Below, one piece after another: positions 18,216 to 26,826 of a stretch of DNA of 64,000 nt. Positions within the stretch are counted from its first letter, which is position 1. Each line of letters starts with the position of its first letter. The notes under the pieces are model-generated. The model saw only the letters and a list, made by a program, of their open reading frames with translations, had not been told where the DNA came from and ran no database searches. The position numbers and the translations under genes were made by a program. Source of the DNA: Sphingobacterium sp. SRCM116780 (GTDB taxonomy: Bacteria > Bacteroidota > Bacteroidia > Sphingobacteriales > Sphingobacteriaceae); the NCBI RefSeq assembly GCF_021442025.1, contig NZ_CP090446.1, positions 4,030,001 through 4,094,000 on the forward strand, in the 5' to 3' direction.

Positions 18216-19979
18216 GTGAGTCAAGAGAAAATAGTAGGAAAAACATATGACGTAAATCTATTGCGTCGAATGATGAAGTACATGAAACCGTATGGAGCCA
18301 TCTTTTGGATGTCGGTTATATTGACCATTTTATTGGCCGCAGTTGCACCAGCATTACCGATGTTGATTCAATATACATTAGATAAATATATTTTACAATT
18401 CAACACGAAAGGATTAAATTATATGTTTATCCTGATGGTTGTATTGGTGATGATACAGACATCCGTACGCTATTATCACACCTTGATGACAAATACATTA
18501 GGGCAGTCGGTGATCCGCGATATTCGAATCGAAATTTTCAATCATATAACCAGTTTGCGATTGAAGTATTTTGATAAGACAGCTTTGGGCAAATTGATCA
18601 CCCGTACGATTTCGGATTTGGAGACAATATCCAATATTTTTTCTGAAGGTTTGATCCAAATTATTGGCGATTTATTGCAACTGGTGGTAATTCTAGGTGT
18701 GATGTTTTATACCGATTGGAAATTGACGTTAATTGTGTTGATTCCAATGCCCCTCATGATTGCTGCGACCTACATCTTCAAGGAAGCAATGAAATCTGCT
18801 TTTCAAGATGTTCGAAAATGGGTTTCTAATTTGAATACTTTCCTTCAGGAACATATCTCTGGAATGGGAATTATCAAATACTTTGCCCGCGAGGAGCAGG
18901 AGATGAATAAATTTAAAGAAATTAATGCACATCATCGAAATGCGAATATTCGTGCCAACTGGTACTTCTCTATATTCTTCCCCGTATTGGAAATTATCAT
19001 GGCGATTGCTTTGGGATTGTTGGTGTGGTTTGGTTCCAAACAAATTTTAAGCGATGTCATCTCTCCAGGTGTTGTGGTAGCATTTATTATGTATATCAAT
19101 ATGATCTTTCGCCCAATTCGAGAGCTGATCGATAAATTTAATACACTTCAAATGGGAATGGTTAGTGCAGAGCGAATATTTGAAGTGCTGGATACAGATG
19201 AGCATACGCCAAATTCGGGAACGTTGAAGTCAAATCATATTCGAGGAGAAATCGAGTTTAAAAATGTTTGGTTCGCTTACAATGATGAAAACTGGGTATT
19301 GAAAGATGTTAATTTTAAAGTCGCTCCTGGAGAAACATTAGCGCTAGTGGGAGCTACAGGTGCTGGGAAATCTTCCACAATTAATATTCTGAGTCGCTTT
19401 TATGAAATTAACAAAGGTCAAATCTTATTGGATGGTGTCGATATTCGGGAATATGAATTGAATTTTCTTCGAAATACAATAGCAACCGTACTTCAAGATG
19501 TTTTCCTGTTTTCAGATTCTATCTTACATAATATAGATTTGCACGATGACAGTATTACACGCGAATCGATTATTGCAGCAGCAAAACAGGTTGGAGCACA
19601 TGATTTTATTATGCGATTACCTGGAGGTTATGACTATCAAGTGCAAGAGCGTGGAGCCACTTTGTCTTCAGGTCAAGCACAATTAATTTCTTTCATACGC
19701 GCCCTGGTACACGATCCTCGAATCTTGATATTAGACGAAGCAACATCTTCTGTGGATACTGAAACAGAGGAACTGATTCAACATGCCATAGATAACCTGA
19801 TGGTAGGTAGAACAGCCATTGTCATTGCACATCGATTATCTACAATTCAAAAAGCTGATAAGATCATTGTGTTGGAAAAAGGAGAGATTATGGAAATGGG
19901 TACCCATCATGAATTGTTAAATATTGACGGATATTATAAGAAACTATACGATCTCCAATTTCACTCTGTAGGAATATGA
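18216..19979 (+). CDS. ABC exporter half-transporter (MsbA/MdlB type)
   Basis: 587 aa fused permease-ATPase with a GTG start at 18216, just 5 bp after truA. Six membrane helices span about 28-300. The nucleotide-binding domain runs from about 343: Walker A GATGAGKS 379-386, Q-loop VLQDVF near 425, signature LSSGQ 483-487 (one change from LSGGQ), Walker B ILILDE 503-508 and H-loop IVIAHRLST near 535. It works as a homodimer, or a heterodimer with an unlinked partner, exporting lipids or drugs. The substrate cannot be assigned. Co-transcription with truA is likely. Confidence 0.92.
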   Translation: MSQEKIVGKTYDVNLLRRMMKYMKPYGAIFWMSVILTILLAAVAPALPMLIQYTLDKYILQFNTKGLNYMFILMVVLVMIQTSVRYYHTLMTNTLGQSVIRDIRIEIFNHITSLRLKYFDKTALGKLITRTISDLETISNIFSEGLIQIIGDLLQLVVILGVMFYTDWKLTLIVLIPMPLMIAATYIFKEAMKSAFQDVRKWVSNLNTFLQEHISGMGIIKYFAREEQEMNKFKEINAHHRNANIRANWYFSIFFPVLEIIMAIALGLLVWFGSKQILSDVISPGVVVAFIMYINMIFRPIRELIDKFNTLQMGMVSAERIFEVLDTDEHTPNSGTLKSNHIRGEIEFKNVWFAYNDENWVLKDVNFKVAPGETLALVGATGAGKSSTINILSRFYEINKGQILLDGVDIREYELNFLRNTIATVLQDVFLFSDSILHNIDLHDDSITRESIIAAAKQVGAHDFIMRLPGGYDYQVQERGATLSSGQAQLISFIRALVHDPRILILDEATSSVDTETEELIQHAIDNLMVGRTAIVIAHRLSTIQKADKIIVLEKGEIMEMGTHHELLNIDGYYKKLYDLQFHSVGI

Positions 19980-20020
19980 TTTCAATAGTTATCTCAATCC
20001 TTTGGAGATAACTATTGAAA
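19980..20020. terminator. bidirectional terminator between convergent genes
   Basis: A 16-bp stem (19980-19995 with 20005-20020) with a 9-nt loop, between the ABC exporter (+) and the acyltransferase gene (-). It lacks a long T-run. Confidence 0.6.
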
Positions 20021-20036
20021 TTATGAAGTATGCAAT

Positions 20037-20570
20037 TTAACAATAAGCAGTTTCTATAGAGCTATCTCGCATGATCGTTTCCTCAGCTGGAATGTTAATA
20101 TTTCCACTAATTTCTGAGCCTTTTCCAATTAACACGTTGCTTCCAATACTACTATTGGGACCTATATTGACAAAATCTTCAATGACGCTATTACTGGTAA
20201 TCACAGCATTACTAGCGATGATACAATGATTCCCTATTTGTACATCCGGTGCTATGTATGCACCAGGCAAGATGATGGTTCCATGACCAATTTCTGCCCT
20301 TTTAGAAACAATAGCTTTAGGATGTATTAAGGAAAGATAAGTCCAATTTTGGTTCTCTAAAACAATTCTTTCCCGTAATCCTGTATCATGAATAGCAATG
20401 AAGAAACGTTCAAGTTCATTTTTTACTTCATGTTGTAAGTTCACTTGGTAATTAAATACGTCTTCAATCAATAATGATTTATCAATAAGTCCTGCGATTT
20501 CGATTTGGAGTTCCTCAGCAGTTTCAATAGCAATTTTTGCATGTGCGGTAGCGCCACAAATATATAACAT
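20037..20570 (-). CDS. NeuD/PglD-like left-handed beta-helix acyltransferase
   Basis: 177 aa. The N-terminal PglD-type small Rossmann-like domain begins MLYICGATAHAKIAIETAEE. From about residue 85 there are hexapeptide repeats (HPKAIVSKRAEIGHGTIILPGAYIAPDVQIGNHCIIASNAVI) that form a left-handed beta helix. Relatives acetylate sialic acid or bacillosamine-type amino sugars using acetyl-CoA. It is shorter than usual (about 200-215), and the last turn (NIPAEETIMRDSSIETAYC) does not look like the normal VVGNPAK ending, so the C-terminus may be altered. It is isolated, with no surface-sugar genes nearby. Confidence 0.8.
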   Translation of the reverse strand: MLYICGATAHAKIAIETAEELQIEIAGLIDKSLLIEDVFNYQVNLQHEVKNELERFFIAIHDTGLRERIVLENQNWTYLSLIHPKAIVSKRAEIGHGTIILPGAYIAPDVQIGNHCIIASNAVITSNSVIEDFVNIGPNSSIGSNVLIGKGSEISGNINIPAEETIMRDSSIETAYC

Positions 20571-20743
20571 ACAGCAAAAGTAAAAATTAGGGAAACAAAA
20601 GTGAGCATAAATTGTTATTTACACGAGACTTTTGCTTGATTATCAATTTGTCTGTTCAAAAAGAATAATATATCATAGGGCGATTATTTCATATTTAATG
20701 ATTATACATGTATAATATCTAAATAGATTCCAAAGCAATTATA

Positions 20744-20774
20744 TTGTGTTTACAAGCAAATTTATATAAGTTTG
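20744..20774 (+). promoter_or_regulatory. promoter of the DUF4293 gene
   Basis: TTG at 20744-20746, 20 bp, then TAAGTTTG at 20767-20774, matching TAnnTTTG, 22 bp before the ATG at 20797. The rest of the 226-bp intergenic region is AT-rich and without visible structure. Confidence 0.55.
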
Positions 20775-20796
20775 TAACCAATCAATTTATTAAAAA

Positions 20797-21276
20797 ATGA
20801 TTCAACGTATTCAAACTATTTATCTACTCGTAGCTGGACTATTATTGTTTGGTTTATTTCTGTTCCCATATGTTCATTATAATGATTTGGTAGGTCTTGG
20901 CAAAGATGTAAAAGTCACAGGTGTTTATGGAACATCTGCAGGTCTGCCAACTCATGAAAGCGGTATTTCATATATCTTACAAATAATTGCAACTGTTGTT
21001 ATTGGATTATTACCACTTTACACGATTTTTAAATTTAAAAATCGGAAGACACAAATTAAGTTGATTTTTCTAAGTATTGTTTTAATTATTTTACTTGCAG
21101 TTTGGTTATATACAAGCGCAAGTGGTCACTTAGCCACGGTTAATCAGTTTTTAGGCGCAGGAACGATTGGTGTAGGTTTCTTTTTATTGCCTATTTCCAT
21201 TATTTTTTTATCCTTAGCATTAGGTGCAATACGTAAAGACGAGAAATTGATTAAATCTGCCGATCGATTACGCTAA
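20797..21276 (+). CDS. DUF4293 family integral membrane protein
   Basis: 159 aa with four predicted membrane helices (about 9-28, 58-76, 86-104, 118-140). The family-typical start is MIQRIQTIYLLVAGLLLFGLFLFPYVH. DUF4293 proteins are widespread in Bacteroidota and have no known function. It has its own promoter (20744-20774) and its own terminator (21302-21329), so it is a single-gene unit. Confidence 0.85.
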   Translation: MIQRIQTIYLLVAGLLLFGLFLFPYVHYNDLVGLGKDVKVTGVYGTSAGLPTHESGISYILQIIATVVIGLLPLYTIFKFKNRKTQIKLIFLSIVLIILLAVWLYTSASGHLATVNQFLGAGTIGVGFFLLPISIIFLSLALGAIRKDEKLIKSADRLR

Positions 21277-21301
21277 TCAAAAATAGAATTTAACAATACT
21301 G

Positions 21302-21329
21302 GCTATGTAAAAATTACATAGCTTTTTTT
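21302..21329 (+). terminator. intrinsic terminator after the DUF4293 gene
   Basis: GCTATGTAA / TTACATAGC stem with loop AAA, then seven T (21323-21329). It lies 25 bp after the stop codon. Confidence 0.85.
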
Positions 21330-21339
21330 AGTTTTAAAA

Positions 21340-21813
21340 ATGAGAAAAATTATCAATACCATCCTTATCATTTGTGCTGGCATGGTTGCTGGAAATCACG
21401 TGTATGCACAATCGGATAAGAGTGAAAAAGAACTGTTGGTTGTTGACGATGTTCAGATCGATGTAAAAACTGTACAAGTTGACCCCAAAACAAAAACTGC
21501 GTTAGTTGAATTGTTTTTGATTTCTTATACCAGAAATGGGCGAGAACTAAAACTGAACACCTATGGAACGAAGATTGTCGATAGTAAAGGGAGTCAGTAT
21601 TTTTTTTCCACTATTGGCTTGGATAAAGTCTTGGTGAAATCACAAGATAAACAAAACTATATCAATTATCTGATGAAAATGGATGAACCTGTTATTCTGA
21701 AAATGACCGTTTCAGATTGGGTGAAAGAAAAAGGAAAACCAAAGGAATTGATACTTGTCTTTGAAGATAGCGAGGAAGAAGGACATTATATAGAAACGGC
21801 TGTTCAATTATAA
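21340..21813 (+). CDS. secreted protein of unknown function
   Basis: 157 aa with a signal peptide (about 1-23, ending VYAQ). The mature part is a single beta-rich domain: DDVQIDVKTVQVDPKTKTALVELFLISYTRNGRELKLNTYGTKIVDSKG and LILVFEDSEEEGHYIETAVQL. It has the look of a periplasmic Ig-like domain. I do not recognise a family. Its last codons and stop lie inside a perfect 46-bp palindrome (21788-21833) shared with the convergent gene. Confidence 0.7.
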   Translation: MRKIINTILIICAGMVAGNHVYAQSDKSEKELLVVDDVQIDVKTVQVDPKTKTALVELFLISYTRNGRELKLNTYGTKIVDSKGSQYFFSTIGLDKVLVKSQDKQNYINYLMKMDEPVILKMTVSDWVKEKGKPKELILVFEDSEEEGHYIETAVQL

Positions 21814-21833
21814 TTGAACAGCCGTTTCTATAT
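21788..21833. terminator. perfect 46-bp palindrome overlapping a stop codon, bidirectional terminator
   Basis: 23+23 perfect inverted repeat with no spacer, core GAAACGGCTGTTCAATTA. It is followed by a T-run (21835-21840) on the plus strand. The final eight codons and the stop of the preceding gene form the left arm. The convergent minus-strand gene ends at 21848. Confidence 0.8.
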
Positions 21834-21847
21834 CTTTTTTCTTTAGC

Positions 21848-22387
21848 TTATCGGCTATAACGAATCTGTTGACGATCCATCATACCCATCTGATCTTTCA
21901 TCATTTTAATCTGATCAGCTAATAATTTGTTCTTATCGGCCTTTTTAGCTTCCTGTAAATATTTCTCTGCTTCGCGTTTGTTTCGTTTTGCCATAGCAAT
22001 ACCTGCTAAACTTAATTTTGCCAAAGCAATATTATGATCCATATGAAGGCCTAATGTCAATGCTTTTTTGAAGTACTTTTCGGCTTGCATAGGAGCACGT
22101 TGCGATTCAATCAATCCAATCAACATGTTGTAATATCCATATTGAGCAGGAATTAATTGCTTTTCGTAATTCGTGATCTTATTTAACCATTTCTCAGCCT
22201 TTGGCATGTCTTGTTTGCGTAAAAACCATTGGGCTAAAAGCATGTACTCATGAAAAAATACAGTCAAAAAACCAATTATTGTCAAGAATATTCCTAAAAT
22301 ACCCCATCCCCATTGGCCGAACCAAAACAAAGCGACCGTTCCAATTAATAGCGCACTGCTAATAATAATTCTTACAAGATTTGACAT
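21848..22387 (-). CDS. membrane-anchored TPR protein
   Basis: 179 aa. Two adjacent N-terminal membrane helices (about 7-24 and 27-46) are followed by two or three TPR-like helical hairpins: MLLAQWFLRKQDMPKAEKWLNK, AQYGYYNMLIGLIESQRAPMQAEKYFKKALTLG and ALAKLSLAGIAMAKRNKREAEKYLQEAKKAD. A charged, Met-rich tail ends the protein. It is probably an inner-membrane scaffold facing the cytoplasm or periplasm. There is no catalytic motif, and no named family is recognised. Confidence 0.72.
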   Translation of the reverse strand: MSNLVRIIISSALLIGTVALFWFGQWGWGILGIFLTIIGFLTVFFHEYMLLAQWFLRKQDMPKAEKWLNKITNYEKQLIPAQYGYYNMLIGLIESQRAPMQAEKYFKKALTLGLHMDHNIALAKLSLAGIAMAKRNKREAEKYLQEAKKADKNKLLADQIKMMKDQMGMMDRQQIRYSR

Positions 22388-22500
22388 AAGTCTATATTTA
22401 ATGTAAATGTATATCGAGTTTAATTTTGCAAATATCTGTTAAATTGTGCGGTTAAGCAACTTGTTTTAGTGGTTATTTTGTAAAATTGTATATTAGAAAT

Positions 22501-23175
22501 ATGGGAAAGCAATTTGACAAATCTTGGGAACCAATTTTGGCTCCACTCTTACATCAATCTTACATGGTTGATTTATCTAATTTTGTACAGCAAGAAAGAG
22601 CTCGAGGAAAAGTGTTTCCTCCAAGAGATCTAGTATTTAATGCTTTTAAACAGACGAGTTTAGAGTCGTTGAAAGTGGTTATTTTGGGACAAGACCCTTA
22701 TCATGGCGATGGACAGGCACATGGATTATCATTTTCGGTGCCACAAGGTATTGCTCAACCACCATCATTAAAAAATATATTTAAAGAACTAGAAACGGAT
22801 ATTCCTCATTTTCAGACCCCTACTTCTGGAGATTTAACATCTTGGGCTAACCAAGGAGTTCTGTTGCTAAATGCGACGCTAACGGTCAGCGCTTATCAGG
22901 CAGGCTCCCATCAAAAAAGAGGTTGGGAGCAATTTACTGATCAGATAATCCAAGCTATTTCAAAGAAGAAGGAGGCGGTAGTTTTTATGTTATGGGGTGC
23001 ATATGCACAGAGAAAGGCAGCTTTAATTGATAGTAAAAAACATTTAATTCTGACTGCTGTGCATCCATCACCATTGTCTGTTTATCGAGGTTTTTTTGGA
23101 TGTCAGCATTTCTCTAAAGCAAATGCGTTTTTAGAGAAGCATGGTAAAAAACCAATTGAATGGAAATTGATTTAA
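22501..23175 (+). CDS. ung: uracil-DNA glycosylase, family 1
   Basis: Removes uracil from DNA in base-excision repair. The water-activating motif GQDPYHGDGQAHGLSFSVP is at about 63-81 (catalytic Asp 65). LLLNATLTV and the C-terminal HPSPLSVYRGFFGCQHF (His about 183) follow. 224 aa matches family 1. The ATG at 22501 (MGKQFDKSW) is chosen; a TTG five codons upstream is less likely. The stop overlaps the stop of the convergent gene by a few bases. Confidence 0.97.
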   Translation: MGKQFDKSWEPILAPLLHQSYMVDLSNFVQQERARGKVFPPRDLVFNAFKQTSLESLKVVILGQDPYHGDGQAHGLSFSVPQGIAQPPSLKNIFKELETDIPHFQTPTSGDLTSWANQGVLLLNATLTVSAYQAGSHQKRGWEQFTDQIIQAISKKKEAVVFMLWGAYAQRKAALIDSKKHLILTAVHPSPLSVYRGFFGCQHFSKANAFLEKHGKKPIEWKLI

Positions 23176-24251
23176 GCAATCATTTCCGATGTGAGTAAAG
23201 ATTTCAAATCTTCAACAGAAATATGTTGAAGATGACAGACTTTTATCTTTTTGTTATTCTGGATAATATGAGTCACCAAAAGATGGCTATCATAGGTAAT
23301 GTTTATACCCGCAGTAGGGTGAAGTGTTTCTTCAGGTTCACCAATAACGGCATATTCAAAAAATCCAGTTATCGTAAATCGCTGTATGAGCAGCTGATTA
23401 TTTTTTAGTAGAGATAAGTCAAACCAGGCACCCTCCCCAACACCTCCGAGATACTGGGAGCTTTCGGGAATATGAGAAGGTTTGTGTTTCTGTACCATGC
23501 CACCAATGCTAATATCTTCAGGTAATAATGCAGCTTGTTTATGATAGACATTTTCACTTAATTTTTTGATTAAAAATAAAAGGGATTGCATCCTCGACAT
23601 TTTGAAATTTTGTAATCCATGTTGAGGAGAATAACTGTAAATCATTTTATTTTCAGCAGAGTTGATGACGTTGCTGATGGGGCTCACTTTAATTGTTTCA
23701 GGGAAATTAATCGGATGTGTCCACCGAAAATGGGCAGAAGAAGCAAAAAGAAGTCTAGTGATAAATCGAGAGCAATTATTGTTCCCTTTTGCAACTGCCC
23801 CATAAGGATATGAACCTTTATATACCCATTTGTCTGCAAATGATTTTGCTTGACCAAAATTTATCCTTTTTACGATAGAGAAGTAGAGCTCACCATTCCC
23901 TTGCATAGCTGGTTTCATGGTCTCGAAATGAGCCACTATCGCTTCAATATTTGAAACATTGTTATCTTTGAATGTCGCTTTGAACTTGATTTCCAATAAA
24001 GGGTCAGAATCTTTTGATCGCGCTCGCCCATATCCTCTTGGAGAAATATATCGCCCAAAATCATAATACAATAACTCACCTGACGTTGCTGATACGATAA
24101 CAATCCCTGTATGTCCAACTTTAAAGTTCAAATTTTTAACAATGCCTATTTTTTTAAAGAACATCATCCATTTTTCATCTCCTCTTATTGTGGCATCTGG
24201 CCAAGAAAGGATGAATGCGAAATCGTTATATGGTTGAGCATTATTTATCAT
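23172..24251 (-). CDS. conserved hypothetical protein, possible permuted papain-like hydrolase (DUF6695-like)
   Basis: 359 aa cytoplasmic protein without a signal peptide. The N-terminal half reads FAFILSWPDATIRG..., then VGHTGIVIVSATSGELLYYDFGRYISPRGYGRARS (about 46-82), then AVAKGNNNCSRFITRLL (about 150-167). A His in a GHTG context, followed about 100 residues later by an NCSRF cysteine, is the order seen in circularly permuted NlpC/P60 or LRAT-like hydrolases. The C-terminal half (about 200-359) is unrecognised and beta-rich. I recall similar Bacteroidota proteins as DUF6695. The gene overlaps the 3' end of ung in convergent orientation. The catalytic role is inference. Confidence 0.65.
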   Translation of the reverse strand: MINNAQPYNDFAFILSWPDATIRGDEKWMMFFKKIGIVKNLNFKVGHTGIVIVSATSGELLYYDFGRYISPRGYGRARSKDSDPLLEIKFKATFKDNNVSNIEAIVAHFETMKPAMQGNGELYFSIVKRINFGQAKSFADKWVYKGSYPYGAVAKGNNNCSRFITRLLFASSAHFRWTHPINFPETIKVSPISNVINSAENKMIYSYSPQHGLQNFKMSRMQSLLFLIKKLSENVYHKQAALLPEDISIGGMVQKHKPSHIPESSQYLGGVGEGAWFDLSLLKNNQLLIQRFTITGFFEYAVIGEPEETLHPTAGINITYDSHLLVTHIIQNNKKIKVCHLQHISVEDLKSLLTSEMIA

Positions 24252-24451
24252 AAGTTGAGACCCAAAGATAATAAATATATTTTGTTCAAGGCACTTTTAG
24301 GAACGTGAAAGGATAGCTTTGGAAAGCTGTATGTGAACTATTGGTAGGAAACCAAAGGATGGAAAAATAAAGGTTTATTAGAGTGGAAATTAACTTGATG
24401 CGATGATCAATCAATGGAATGTATATTATATACAAAAGTCGAAAAGATGAT

Positions 24452-24487
24452 AAAAGAGCTGTACAATTTAATTTGTACAGCTCTTTT
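24452..24487. terminator. terminator of the Lrp/AsnC gene
   Basis: 15-bp stem AAAAGAGCTGTACAA / TTGTACAGCTCTTTT with a 6-nt loop. It is flanked by A and T runs and sits 5 bp beyond the minus-strand stop codon. The 24252-24451 stretch shows nothing else. Confidence 0.8.
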
Positions 24488-24492
24488 GATTA

Positions 24493-24969
24493 TTAATATT
24501 CCAACGGAATAATAGGTTCTTTTTTACTAGTAGACATAATCATCATGGTTTGAAAAGTCTTGACAAAAGGGATCTTGGAAATCTTCTCCATGATAACACC
24601 TTCGTATGCTTTGATATCTTTAACATATACCTTAAGCATAAAATCACAATTACCTGTTACGTGATGACATTCCGTAACTTCAGGAATCATCTTGACAGCA
24701 GCTACAAATTCAGGAATAGCATTATGCGTATGAAAATCTAACGATATTTGAATGAAGGATTTGATACCAAGGCCCAATTTCTCTTCATCGACAAAAGCAT
24801 GATAACTTTTAATAAACCCCGAATTTTCGAGTTTCCTTACCCGTTCCAAAGTTGGCGCGGGCGATAGACCAATACTCGACGCTAATTGAAGATTAGTAAT
24901 CCGTCCGTTTTCTTGTAATAACTTTAAGATTTTTAGATCTGTTTTATCTGGCAAAAAAGGCATATTCAA
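24493..24969 (-). CDS. Lrp/AsnC family transcriptional regulator
   Basis: 158 aa. The N-terminal winged HTH (LDLKILKLLQENGRITNLQLASSIGLSPAPTLERVRKLENSGFIKSY region, about 8-55) is followed by the RAM ligand-binding domain (about 70-150: IKSFIQISLD, VTECHHVTGNCDFMLKVYVKDIKAYE). It senses amino acids and controls metabolism genes as an octamer-type assembly. It is divergent from sufB across a 335-bp gap, so it may regulate itself or the suf genes. The ligand is unknown. Confidence 0.92.
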   Translation of the reverse strand: MNMPFLPDKTDLKILKLLQENGRITNLQLASSIGLSPAPTLERVRKLENSGFIKSYHAFVDEEKLGLGIKSFIQISLDFHTHNAIPEFVAAVKMIPEVTECHHVTGNCDFMLKVYVKDIKAYEGVIMEKISKIPFVKTFQTMMIMSTSKKEPIIPLEY

Positions 24970-25160
24970 CTATTTTTTTTAGTGACATTCTGTAAATATA
25001 CATATTTGTTCCAAATTAAATTTGGTAATTATATATGTTTTTGATTTTTTATTCTTTATATAGTTGTTGTTTATATGTTGATTGATTAATTATAGATTTT
25101 TATTATTGAAAATCATTTGTTTGTAAAAAAAGAGTTGTTCATAAAGCCTAGGATGCACAT

Positions 25161-25184
25161 AAAGTGACTTTAGTCACTTTTTTT
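25161..25184 (+). terminator. terminator-like hairpin upstream of sufB with no gene before it
   Basis: AAAGTGACT / AGTCACTTT stem with a 2-nt loop, then a run of T to 25184. It lies in the 335-bp gap between the divergent Lrp-type gene and sufB, 55 bp ahead of the sufB -7 box. No plus-strand gene precedes it. A possible upstream -7 box is TAAATTTG at 25017-25024. Confidence 0.55.
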
Positions 25185-25238
25185 ATTAAAATGAGCGTTG
25201 ATCGTCCCAAAAATAATGTTTTATTGGCTTGTAAATCG

Positions 25239-25246
25239 TAACTTTG
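25239..25246 (+). promoter_or_regulatory. -7 box of the sufBCD promoter
   Basis: TAACTTTG matches TAnnTTTG, 58 bp before the sufB ATG. The -33 element is weak (TTTT at 25219-25222). The leader contains no obvious riboswitch. Confidence 0.5.
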
Positions 25247-25304
25247 TCATTCAGAAGATTGTGGTTTTAACCAAGAGCAATTTTTTAAACCGTGAGAGCG
25301 AACT

Positions 25305-26756
25305 ATGAGTACTAAAGACGACGATTTACTAAAAGAGCTGGAGCTCGAAGAATATAAATACGGGTTCACGACAGACATTGAAATGGAATTTGCACCAATA
25401 GGTCTTACTGAAGATACTGTGCGATTTATTTCGGCAAAAAAGAATGAACCAGAATGGTTATTAGAGTGGAGATTAAAAGCATTCCGTCATTTTTTGACGT
25501 TAAAGATGCCGAAATGGCAAAACTTCAAAAACCCTGAAATTGATTTTCAAAGCATTTCCTATTATGCAGCCCCAAAGGCAAAGCCACAATTAAATAGCTT
25601 GGATGAGGTAGATCCTGAACTACTTTCTACTTTTGCAAAATTAGGTATCCCACTTGATGAGCAAAAGATTTTGGCAGGTGTCGTTGCTGTAGATGCTGTA
25701 TTTGATTCTGTATCTGTAAAAACTACTTTCCGGGAGAAACTAAAAGAACAAGGCGTTATTTTCTGTTCTTTTGGTGAAGCTGTTCAAGAACATCCAGAAT
25801 TAATAAAAGAATATTTAGGAACAGTAGTTCCTCAAACCGACAATATCTATGCTGCTTTAAATTCAGCAGTATTCTCTGATGGATCTTTTGTCTACATTCC
25901 TAAAGGTGTTCGTTGCCCAATGGAATTGTCTACTTATTTTCGGATCAATGCTCAAAATACAGGTCAGTTTGAACGGACGCTAATTATTGCAGACGAAGGT
26001 GCCTACGTTTCCTATTTAGAAGGTTGTACAGCCCCAATGCGTGATGAAAATCAGTTACATGCTGCAGTGGTTGAATTGATCGCTCAAAAAGATGCTGAAA
26101 TAAAATATTCTACTGTTCAAAACTGGTATCCAGGGGATAAAGACGGTAAAGGTGGTATTTACAATTTCGTTACAAAACGTGGTATTTGCAAAGGAGATAA
26201 TAGCAAGATTTCGTGGACACAAGTAGAAACAGGATCTGCCATTACTTGGAAATATCCAGGTGTAATCTTGAAAGGTGATAATTCTGTCGGTGAATTTTAT
26301 TCAGTCGCGATGACACGTAATATGCAAGTTGCCGATACTGGAACGAAAATGATTCACCTTGGCAAAAACACCAAATCAAAAATCATTTCAAAAGGTATAT
26401 CAGCAGGTAAGAGTCATAACAGTTATAGAGGGTTGGTGAAAATTGGTCCTAATGCTGACAATGCAAGAAACTTTACACAATGTGATTCCCTATTAATTGG
26501 AGATCGTTGTGGAGCACATACATTCCCTTATATCGAAAATCGGAACAAGACCTCTAAGTTAGAGCATGAAGCAACGACTTCGAAAATTGGGGAAGACCAA
26601 GTCTTCTATTTGAATCAACGAGGTATCGATTCAGAAAAAGCAGTGGGACTTATTGTCAATGGATATGCGAAAGAAGTATTAAATCAATTGCCAATGGAGT
26701 TTGCGGTAGAAGCACAGAAATTGTTAGCGATTTCATTAGAAGGCTCAGTAGGATAG
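25305..26756 (+). CDS. sufB: Fe-S cluster assembly scaffold SufB
   Basis: Scaffold subunit of the SufBC2D complex on which Fe-S clusters are built. 483 aa, usual size. It begins with the [38 protein letters not shown] SufB N-terminus. The beta-helix core has [49 protein letters not shown]. The C-terminal region contains [20 protein letters not shown] and [23 protein letters not shown] with the conserved Cys and Glu. It is first in the operon sufB-sufC-sufD; sufC follows after 70 bp. Confidence 0.97.
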   Translation: MSTKDDDLLKELELEEYKYGFTTDIEMEFAPIGLTEDTVRFISAKKNEPEWLLEWRLKAFRHFLTLKMPKWQNFKNPEIDFQSISYYAAPKAKPQLNSLDEVDPELLSTFAKLGIPLDEQKILAGVVAVDAVFDSVSVKTTFREKLKEQGVIFCSFGEAVQEHPELIKEYLGTVVPQTDNIYAALNSAVFSDGSFVYIPKGVRCPMELSTYFRINAQNTGQFERTLIIADEGAYVSYLEGCTAPMRDENQLHAAVVELIAQKDAEIKYSTVQNWYPGDKDGKGGIYNFVTKRGICKGDNSKISWTQVETGSAITWKYPGVILKGDNSVGEFYSVAMTRNMQVADTGTKMIHLGKNTKSKIISKGISAGKSHNSYRGLVKIGPNADNARNFTQCDSLLIGDRCGAHTFPYIENRNKTSKLEHEATTSKIGEDQVFYLNQRGIDSEKAVGLIVNGYAKEVLNQLPMEFAVEAQKLLAISLEGSVG

Positions 26757-26826
26757 ATATAAAAAATAGTTGAGGAGTATTCGATAGTTTATATCTCCGC
26801 ACTCAATACACAATACGAATAAAGAA

